Below are positions 4,746-10,058 of a DNA stretch of 10,058 nt, piece by piece. This stretch comes from Desulfobacteraceae bacterium (lineage in GTDB: Bacteria > Desulfobacterota > Desulfobacteria > Desulfobacterales > UBA11574): positions 1 through 10,058 of the forward strand of contig DAOVAE010000023.1 of NCBI GenBank assembly GCA_030671225.1, read 5' to 3'. Numbering within the stretch: position 1 is the first letter of the stretch; every line of letters begins with the position of its first letter. Both the position numbers and the translations under genes were made by a program. The notes under the pieces were generated by a model, which was not told where the DNA came from, did no database searches, and saw only the letters and a list, made by a program, of their open reading frames with translations.

Positions 4746-7154
4746 ATGAAGATTGAAAAAACCAAAATATCCATAATAAAGTTTTTTGAAGATAGCGACC
4801 ATGTCCGATGGGGTATTCTATTCGGTGTCACGATATTTTTTACCATTCTCCTTTATCCAAACCTTGTTGTCAAAAAACATTATTACAAATTAGGTGATGT
4901 TGCCGCAAGGGATATCAAGGCCACAAAAGACTTCTTAATAGAAGACAAGGACGCTACAGAAGCCGGCCGCAAACAGGCTGTGAAAAAGGTTTTAACAGTT
5001 TACGACCATGACGCAACCCTTTCTGTAAAAATAAGCCAGAATGTAACAAGAGCCTTTGACGATATTCGGACGGTTTTTGAAGCTGATAAAAATCGAAAAA
5101 AGCTTGCATCCAAAAAGGCGGAAACCGCTTCAACCGGTACAGCTAAGAATAAAACATCCGTCCATGACCTTATATGGCAAAAGAAAGCCGACTTTGAGGG
5201 AACAATCGGCATTTCTGTGAGTAATGGTGCTTATAAGATCCTCGAAAATGAAGCCTTTTCCCAAAATATTGCAACTCTTATTACGAGCATTTTAAAAGAA
5301 ATATTTGATAACGGTGTGGTTACAAACAAAGAGCTTCTCCTAAGAGAAACCGATAAAGGGATAATTTTAAGGGATATCAGCACAAAAAAAGAACAAGTTG
5401 TTAATAAGTTAAAACACTTTTACGGTCTTGACCAGGCCAAAACAATGGTTGGAATTATAGTTCAGCCCCTTCTCAAAAACATTAAATATACAATTCGAAA
5501 TATGATTGTAGATTTTTCTCAAAGACTCATCCAGCCCAACATAACCTTAAACAGAAGTGAAACCGAGGAGCGGAAAAAAGGGGCCGACGCAGAAATCAAG
5601 CCGGTATTTCACAAGATAAAAGCCGGAGAAATGCTTTTACGCGAAGGAGAAAGGGTTACCAAAGTCCAGCTTTTGAAACTCAAGGCCTACCAGATGGGGA
5701 TGAAAAATGAGCAGATTTTAGCAAGCTGTATTGGATCAGCGCTGATAATCCTATGCATCCTGATGACGACCTATATCCTCTATATACATCATCAAAGCCG
5801 AACTGATCTTACCAACAACAAGAACTTGCTCTTTATAGCCAGCGTTCTCGTAACCTTTTTTTTCATTGCCAGGATATCAGCATCTTGGGCTGAATCTATG
5901 GCCCATATCACCCCTCACCCCATATCGGCCTCATCAATCTCTTACGGTATTCCCCTTGCCGCAGGTGCCATGATCACCTGTCTGTTTATAGGCCTTGAAC
6001 TGGCTATTCCCGTGGCCATGTTAATTGCAGTCGGCACAGCCATTATTTTTAAAAACAGATTCGATATTTTTATCTACTTCTTGATTAGCAGTTCAATGGC
6101 GGCATACTGGATGCAGAATTGCCGGGAACGTAAAGTGTTCATTAAGGCCGGTTTAAAACTCGGCTTAATGAATGTGATACTTGTAACGGTTATAGACGCT
6201 TATATAGGAGGCTCTTCCATTTTTAAACTCCTGTGGAATTGGGCCTTTGCATTTATGGGAGGTGTGGGAGCAGGAATCGTAACAGCCGGCATAGCACCAC
6301 TGGTAGAAATCGCCTTTGGCTATACGACGGATATTAAACTTCTTGAACTCGCAAACCTTGATCAACCCATTCTCCGGAGACTTATGATAGAAGCTCCGGG
6401 AACGTATCATCATTCTGTTGTTGTAGGCACCATGGTTGAAGCTGCAGCCTCTGAAATAGGTGCTAATCCCCTTCTTGCCAAAGTTTGCGGTTATTATCAC
6501 GATATCGGCAAGATTAATAAACCACTCTATTTTATCGAAAACCAGACCAACGGCGTTAATAGACATGACAAGCTTGCGCCTTCCATGTCAAGTCTTATCC
6601 TGATCTCTCACATAAAAGACGGCGTGGAAATCGCCAGGAAAAACAAACTCGGCCATGACATCATCAACACTATCAGGCAATCCCATGGAACAAGTCTTAT
6701 CAGCTTTTTTTATGAAAAAGCAAAGCAGTTAAAAGGTGAAGACGCAATAAATATTGACGACTTCAGATACCCGGGCCCAAAAGCTCAAACCAGGGAAGCC
6801 GGACTTGTCATGCTGTCAGACATAGTTGAAGCAGCATCAAGAACTCTTGCTAATCCAACACCATCCAAAATTCAAGGACTTGTACAGAATCTGATAAACA
6901 AGGCATTTTCGGATGGTCAGTTAGACGATTGCGAACTGACATTGAAGGATCTGAACAAGATTGCAAAAAGCTTTTATAAAATATTATCAGGAATACACCA
7001 TCACCGCATTGAATACCCCGAAAAATTTCTCCTTAGCAACGGAAAGGAAAAAAATGGAAGTCCTGATAGACAACGGGCAAAACAAACACAAGATATCTCT
7101 GAGAAAAATTCGACGAAAGGCCAGGGCCATCTTAAACGCCTTGGACAGTCCTGA
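4746..7154 (+). CDS. pgpH: 7TM-HD membrane phosphohydrolase (PgpH/YqfF family)
   Basis: This 802-residue inner-membrane protein has the 7TMR-HDED/HD layout of PgpH, which in Listeria degrades cyclic di-AMP to pApA. A first membrane segment is at about 21-42, and an extracytoplasmic domain spans about 43-325 with a Lys/Ala/Thr-rich stretch at 118-140. A cluster of roughly six to seven membrane helices covers 326-520. The cytoplasmic HD domain has its metal and catalytic residues in order: YHHS (554-557), HDIGK (585-589), SHIKDG (621-626), QSHGTSLI (645-652) and SDIVEAASR (691-699). The position between phoH and ybeY is the arrangement seen for yqfF in Firmicutes. The start lacks a good ribosome site and is 12 bp after phoH. 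The C-terminal residues 770-802 are a charged, low-complexity tail encoded entirely within the overlap with ybeY. The substrate (c-di-AMP) is inferred from the family and is not proven for this lineage. Confidence 0.88.
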   Translation: MKIEKTKISIIKFFEDSDHVRWGILFGVTIFFTILLYPNLVVKKHYYKLGDVAARDIKATKDFLIEDKDATEAGRKQAVKKVLTVYDHDATLSVKISQNVTRAFDDIRTVFEADKNRKKLASKKAETASTGTAKNKTSVHDLIWQKKADFEGTIGISVSNGAYKILENEAFSQNIATLITSILKEIFDNGVVTNKELLLRETDKGIILRDISTKKEQVVNKLKHFYGLDQAKTMVGIIVQPLLKNIKYTIRNMIVDFSQRLIQPNITLNRSETEERKKGADAEIKPVFHKIKAGEMLLREGERVTKVQLLKLKAYQMGMKNEQILASCIGSALIILCILMTTYILYIHHQSRTDLTNNKNLLFIASVLVTFFFIARISASWAESMAHITPHPISASSISYGIPLAAGAMITCLFIGLELAIPVAMLIAVGTAIIFKNRFDIFIYFLISSSMAAYWMQNCRERKVFIKAGLKLGLMNVILVTVIDAYIGGSSIFKLLWNWAFAFMGGVGAGIVTAGIAPLVEIAFGYTTDIKLLELANLDQPILRRLMIEAPGTYHHSVVVGTMVEAAASEIGANPLLAKVCGYYHDIGKINKPLYFIENQTNGVNRHDKLAPSMSSLILISHIKDGVEIARKNKLGHDIINTIRQSHGTSLISFFYEKAKQLKGEDAINIDDFRYPGPKAQTREAGLVMLSDIVEAASRTLANPTPSKIQGLVQNLINKAFSDGQLDDCELTLKDLNKIAKSFYKILSGIHHHRIEYPEKFLLSNGKEKNGSPDRQRAKQTQDISEKNSTKGQGHLKRLGQS
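7041..7049 (+). promoter_or_regulatory. Ribosome binding site that sets the ybeY start
   Basis: A purine-rich GGAAAGGAA ends 4 nt before the ATG at 7054. It supports starting ybeY there, inside the end of the preceding gene, and not at the farther upstream ATG at 6961. Confidence 0.6.
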
Positions 7155-7491
7155 TGTAGAGCTTTCCATCCTTATCGTTGATGATCCTAAGATAGAGGTA
7201 CTTAATAAGGAATATTTCAATCGACAAGGTCCGACAAACGTCATCGCATTTCCCATGCACACAGGCCAATTTAAAAAAATAACCCCGCAACTTCTCGGCG
7301 ACGTGGTTATTTCCATTGAAACCGCCGCAAAAGAGGGACAAATTGCAGGTATCAGCATGGAAGAACGTTTTACTCAGCTTTTAGTGCACGGCATTCTTCA
7401 CCTGCTGGGCTATTATCATGAAAAAACTAAAAAACAGGCAGATAAAATGGAGAAAAAGAGTAATGAAATTCTGAAACTGATTGATACCTAA
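7054..7491 (+). CDS. ybeY: Endoribonuclease / rRNA maturation factor YbeY
   Basis: This 145-residue metalloprotein of the UPF0054 family acts in 16S rRNA 3'-end maturation and 70S ribosome quality control. The zinc site is the three-histidine motif HGILHLLGYYHE at 112-123 (H112, H116, H122). The usual form is GYDH; here the residue before the third histidine is Tyr. The conserved PTNVIAFP segment is at 60-67. The arginine near E. coli Arg59 is displaced: that position is Phe55 here, with Arg57 two residues on. The open frame runs up to an ATG at 6961, but the family's N-terminus (MEVLIDN) and the ribosome site favour 7054. The gene overlaps the upstream phosphohydrolase gene by 101 bp in another frame. 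pdxJ follows after 14 bp. PhoH and YbeY are a known functional pair. Confidence 0.92.
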   Translation: MEVLIDNGQNKHKISLRKIRRKARAILNALDSPDVELSILIVDDPKIEVLNKEYFNRQGPTNVIAFPMHTGQFKKITPQLLGDVVISIETAAKEGQIAGISMEERFTQLLVHGILHLLGYYHEKTKKQADKMEKKSNEILKLIDT

Positions 7492-7493
7492 AT

Positions 7494-7498
7494 GGAGG
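7494..7498 (+). promoter_or_regulatory. Shine-Dalgarno site of pdxJ
   Basis: GGAGG lies 7 nt before the ATG at 7506, the best spacing. This favours ATG 7506 over the in-frame TTG at 7503. It sits in the short gap after the ybeY stop codon. Confidence 0.8.
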
Positions 7499-7505
7499 TC
7501 TTTTG

Positions 7506-8228
7506 ATGGCTGGATTAGCTGTAAATATTGACCATGTCGCCACCTTGAGAAACACAAGGGAAGGAGTCAGCTACCCTGATCCTGTTGCGGCAGCAGTTCT
7601 GGCGGAATTGGCCGGAGTAGACGGTATTGTGGTTCACCTGAGGGAAGATAGACGTCACATCCAGGACCGTGACCTGAAAATATTACGAAAGATTGTTCAA
7701 ACCAAACTTATCCTGGAAATGGCTTCAACAGATGAAATGGTTGGAATCGCTCTTGATATCAAGCCCGATCTTGTAACCCTGGTGCCGGAAAGGCGTGAAG
7801 AGCTTACTACCGAAGGTGGACTGGATTTAATTGTGCATAAAAACGCTGTTGCTGAAACCGTCGGCACTCTGCAAAACAGCGGCATCTCTGCAAGTATCTT
7901 CATAGATCCCGATCCCGATCAGATAAAACTGGCCCACCGGATAGATACGACTATGGTTGAAATCCATACCGGAACATTCTGCGAAGCAAAAACATATAAA
8001 AAAAGAAACCAGGCATTTTCAAACATTGTGGATGCTGCCAAACTCGCCCATAAACTGAGAATAGGTGTTAATGCCGGTCATGGATTGTGTTATAATACAA
8101 TAAAGGCTTTTAAAGGGCTTCATGAAATAGACGAATTTAGCATTGGGCACAGTATAGTTTCAAGAGCAGTGCTTGTAGGAATGGAAAGGGCTGTGAAGGA
8201 AATGTTGGCACTCATAAAAGAACTTTAG
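7506..8228 (+). CDS. pdxJ: Pyridoxine 5'-phosphate synthase PdxJ
   Basis: This 240-residue TIM-barrel enzyme condenses 1-deoxy-D-xylulose 5-phosphate with 3-amino-2-oxopropyl phosphate to form pyridoxine 5'-phosphate, the last ring-closing step of DXP-dependent vitamin B6 synthesis. The N-terminal NIDHVATLRNTR (7-18) is conserved. Active-site residues fall one position before the E. coli numbers: H44 in HLREDRRHIQD, E71 in LEMA, and H192 in NAGHGL. GHSIVSRAV at 214-222 closes the barrel and binds phosphate. Length is typical. It is preceded by a strong ribosome site and followed after 32 bp by the nnr gene. In many proteobacteria pdxJ is followed by acpS, which is absent here. Confidence 0.96.
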   Translation: MAGLAVNIDHVATLRNTREGVSYPDPVAAAVLAELAGVDGIVVHLREDRRHIQDRDLKILRKIVQTKLILEMASTDEMVGIALDIKPDLVTLVPERREELTTEGGLDLIVHKNAVAETVGTLQNSGISASIFIDPDPDQIKLAHRIDTTMVEIHTGTFCEAKTYKKRNQAFSNIVDAAKLAHKLRIGVNAGHGLCYNTIKAFKGLHEIDEFSIGHSIVSRAVLVGMERAVKEMLALIKEL

Positions 8229-8250
8229 GGTTGCTCTGCACAGACACTTT

Positions 8251-8254
8251 GGAG
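8251..8254 (+). promoter_or_regulatory. Ribosome binding site that sets the nnr start
   Basis: GGAG lies 6 nt before the ATG at 8261. It supports that start over the in-frame TTG at 8231, which lies 2 bases after the pdxJ stop codon and would add ten residues that match nothing recognisable. Confidence 0.65.
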
Positions 8255-8260
8255 AAGAAA

Positions 8261-9817
8261 ATGTATCTTGTAACCGCGACTGAAATGCAAGAGATGGATC
8301 GACAGACCATTGAATCTTTTGGTCTGCCGGGCAGGGTTCTAATGGAAAATGCGGCTCGGGGCGCCACACGATTTTTACTGGAACAATTTAAGGGCCTTGC
8401 AAATAAAAAAGTTGCTGTTGTGGCAGGCCGCGGAAACAATGGTGGAGACGGTTTTGTCATGGCCCGCTATCTTGCCCAAAAAGGCATAAGAGTGTCCGTA
8501 TATCTTTTGTCTCAAAGCCACAAGGTCAGGGGAGATGCTGCCGCTAACCTCAAACTCCTGTCTCCTATGAGCATTCCCGTTATTGAAATACCTGATCAAG
8601 AATCTTTTTCAGTCCATAAAACCGCCATGAGCCATCACCATATCTGGGTAGACGCAATCCTCGGCACCGGTCTGAAATCGGATGTTAAGGGATTTTTCAA
8701 AAAAATCATAGACTTCATTAACAATTTAAACAAACCTGTTTTTGCTGTGGACATACCATCCGGCCTGAATTCAGATACGGGCCAACCGTGCGGCGTCTGT
8801 ATCCGTGCCAATGCCACCGCCACTTTTGCATTTGCCAAAACAGGCCACATCTTCTTCCCCGGTGCCACCTATACCGGAAATCTGAAAATCGTTGATATCG
8901 GGATACCTACCCATATCGCAGACAACCTACGACCTTTGCAATTCCTTATAACACCGGATCTGATCTGCACGGTTTTTCAACCCAGACCTCCGGATGTGCA
9001 TAAGGGCCACTTCGGTCATCTACTGGTAATTGCAGGTTCCCCCGGCAAAACCGGGGCAGCGGCAATGACAGCTATTTCTGCCATGCGTACCGGTGCCGGT
9101 CTTGTTACCCTCGGGATACCGGCAAGCTTAAATGTTATTTTAGAAACACAAGTTATTGAAGCCATGACACACCCTCTTCCTGAAACCGGTGATGGTATCC
9201 TTGGTGAAGTATCTTTCAATAAGATCATGGATCTGCTTGCCGACAAAAAATGCCTTACAATAGGACCCGGCCTAGGAACAGCGCTTGAAACTAAAACACT
9301 CGTTCATCGACTTATTAAAGATAGTACAAAACCGATTGTGATTGATGCAGACGGATTAAACAGCCTTGTTGGTCATACCGAAATACTGAAGAATCTCAAC
9401 GTTCCGGTTATTCTTACACCTCATCCCGGAGAAATGGCAAGGCTCATAGATACAACCAGCGGAGATGTTCAAAAAGACCGTATAGGTTGTGCACGCAATT
9501 TTGCAGAAAACTTTAATACCCACCTGGTGCTGAAAGGTGCAAGGACTGTCATTGCTCATCCTGACGGCAGGGTCTTCATCAACACGACCGGGAACTCTGG
9601 AATGGCATCCGGCGGCATGGGAGACGTGCTGACCGGAATCATAGCCGGCTTTATATCCCAGGGGCATTCACCTGAATTAGCCGCCCATGCGGGTGTCTAC
9701 CTGCATGGAGCTGTCGCCGATTCCCTGGCTGAAAACAGCGGACCTTTTGGTTATCTGGCAACCGAAGTGATGAATGCAATACCTGAACAGATCAAAAAAA
9801 TGGCAAATAGCGTCTGA
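8261..9817 (+). CDS. nnr: Bifunctional NAD(P)H-hydrate repair enzyme Nnr (epimerase + dehydratase)
   Basis: This 518-residue fusion protein repairs hydrated NADH and NADPH. The N-terminal YjeF_N domain (about 1-225) epimerises S- and R-NAD(P)HX. It shows ATEMQEMDRQTIES (6-19), the nucleotide-binding GRGNNGGDG (56-64), catalytic D131 in VDAILGTGL and the VDIPSGL segment (163-169). The C-terminal carbohydrate-kinase-like domain (about 235-515) is the ADP- or ATP-dependent (S)-NAD(P)HX dehydratase. It shows HFGHLLVIAGSPGKTGAA (250-267), TIGPGLG (333-339), DADGLNSL (362-369), TPHPGEMARL (386-395), KGARTVI (425-431) and GGMGDVLTG (451-459). The length is usual for the bacterial fusion. The chosen start agrees with the family N-terminus (MYLVTATEMQ). 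tsaE follows after only 2 bp, so the two are probably translationally coupled. Confidence 0.95.
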   Translation: MYLVTATEMQEMDRQTIESFGLPGRVLMENAARGATRFLLEQFKGLANKKVAVVAGRGNNGGDGFVMARYLAQKGIRVSVYLLSQSHKVRGDAAANLKLLSPMSIPVIEIPDQESFSVHKTAMSHHHIWVDAILGTGLKSDVKGFFKKIIDFINNLNKPVFAVDIPSGLNSDTGQPCGVCIRANATATFAFAKTGHIFFPGATYTGNLKIVDIGIPTHIADNLRPLQFLITPDLICTVFQPRPPDVHKGHFGHLLVIAGSPGKTGAAAMTAISAMRTGAGLVTLGIPASLNVILETQVIEAMTHPLPETGDGILGEVSFNKIMDLLADKKCLTIGPGLGTALETKTLVHRLIKDSTKPIVIDADGLNSLVGHTEILKNLNVPVILTPHPGEMARLIDTTSGDVQKDRIGCARNFAENFNTHLVLKGARTVIAHPDGRVFINTTGNSGMASGGMGDVLTGIIAGFISQGHSPELAAHAGVYLHGAVADSLAENSGPFGYLATEVMNAIPEQIKKMANSV

Positions 9818-9819
9818 AA

Positions 9820-10058
9820 ATGGCTTCCGGATTTCAAGTTTCAAGTTTCAAATATCAGATAACGACTCACTCTGTTGAAGAAACAAAAAAGCTGGGGAAA
9901 AAGATAGGCGAATGTGTAAAGGCCGGAACAGTTCTTGCCTTAATAGGTGACTTAGGAAGCGGAAAAACTTCTTTTGTGCAGGGACTGGCCAGAGGCCTCG
10001 AGGTTCCAGACGGTTATTACATAACCAGCCCTTCTTACACCTTGATAAATGAATATCC
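9820..10058 (+). CDS. tsaE: tRNA t6A-modification ATPase TsaE (5' part, cut by the window edge)
   Basis: The first 79 codons of a P-loop ATPase of the TsaE (YjeE) family are present. TsaE works with TsaB and TsaD to make N6-threonylcarbamoyladenosine at position 37 of ANN-decoding tRNAs. Recognisable parts are Walker A GDLGSGKT (43-50) and TSPSYTLINEY (69-79), equivalent to the family SPTFTLVNEY segment. Family similarity seems to begin only at about residue 14 (ITTHSVEETKKLG). The first 13 residues include the product of a 7-bp DNA repeat. No Shine-Dalgarno site is visible. An in-frame TAG at 9808-9810 rules out a longer start, and no other ATG lies before the conserved part, so 9820 is the best start. 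The gene runs off the right end. Confidence 0.9.
   Translation, partial: MASGFQVSSFKYQITTHSVEETKKLGKKIGECVKAGTVLALIGDLGSGKTSFVQGLARGLEVPDGYYITSPSYTLINEY
9832..9852 (+). repeat. Three tandem heptamers inside the start of tsaE
   Basis: TTTCAAG occurs twice in tandem, followed by TTTCAAA (9832-9838, 9839-9845, 9846-9852). The unit is 7 bp, so gain or loss of one copy would shift the tsaE frame relative to its start codon. Confidence 0.8.

Noticed and set aside
6961..7053. Upstream in-frame ATG giving a 176-residue YbeY
   Set aside because: The extra 31 residues lie inside the HD phosphohydrolase domain region and match nothing in YbeY; the purine-rich ribosome site and the family N-terminus point to 7054.
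7503..7505. TTG start of pdxJ one codon upstream of the ATG
   Set aside because: The ATG at 7506 is the stronger codon with 7-nt spacing from GGAGG.
8231..8260. TTG start adding ten residues to Nnr
   Set aside because: GGAG at 8251-8254 is correctly placed for the ATG at 8261, and the family N-terminus begins there.
1..10058. CRISPR array, tRNA, rRNA, riboswitch or toxin-antitoxin pair
   Set aside because: No regularly spaced repeats, no cloverleaf or rRNA sequence, no recognisable aptamer core, and no small gene pair was found. MazG here is the two-domain pyrophosphohydrolase, without a mazEF module beside it.

Overview
The window looks like chromosomal housekeeping DNA from an anaerobic deltaproteobacterium (Desulfobacterota, probably near Desulfobacterales). 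This is an inference from three things: the style of the proteins, a moderate GC content judged by eye, and the run phoH – HD-domain membrane phosphohydrolase – ybeY – pdxJ – nnr – tsaE. No rRNA or other taxonomic marker is present, so the placement is tentative.

Layout, left to right. (1) Positions 23-1840, plus strand: a divergent class II fructose-bisphosphate aldolase followed by a zinc-ribbon NUDIX hydrolase. (2) Positions 1833-3247, minus strand: cvpA then mazG, read leftward. mazG ends tail-to-tail with the NUDIX gene, overlapping it by 8 bp. (3) Positions 3248-3752: a divergent intergenic region. It holds a 239-bp MITE-like element (3275-3513) with imperfect 23-bp terminal inverted repeats, a possible 3-bp ATG target duplication and three internal hairpins. 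An AT-rich leader for the rightward genes follows it. (4) Positions 3753 to the right edge, plus strand: a tightly packed probable operon of phoH, a 7TM-HD phosphohydrolase (PgpH/YqfF type), ybeY, pdxJ, bifunctional nnr (NAD(P)HX epimerase/dehydratase) and the start of tsaE, which is cut by the window edge.

How the genes fit together. The right-hand operon groups RNA-linked functions (PhoH ATPase, YbeY endonuclease, TsaE for the t6A tRNA modification) with cofactor supply and repair (PdxJ for vitamin B6, Nnr for damaged NAD(P)H) and a probable cyclic-dinucleotide phosphodiesterase. The left side carries an aldolase plus two nucleotide house-cleaning enzymes (NUDIX, MazG).

I see no CRISPR array, tRNA, rRNA, phage or complete transposase, and no convincing new multi-gene system. 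The less ordinary signals are the MITE-like element in the divergent promoter region, an echo of its central hairpin at the start codon of tsaE, a heptanucleotide repeat just inside tsaE, the 101-bp pgpH/ybeY overlap, and the altered phosphate-loop region of the aldolase.
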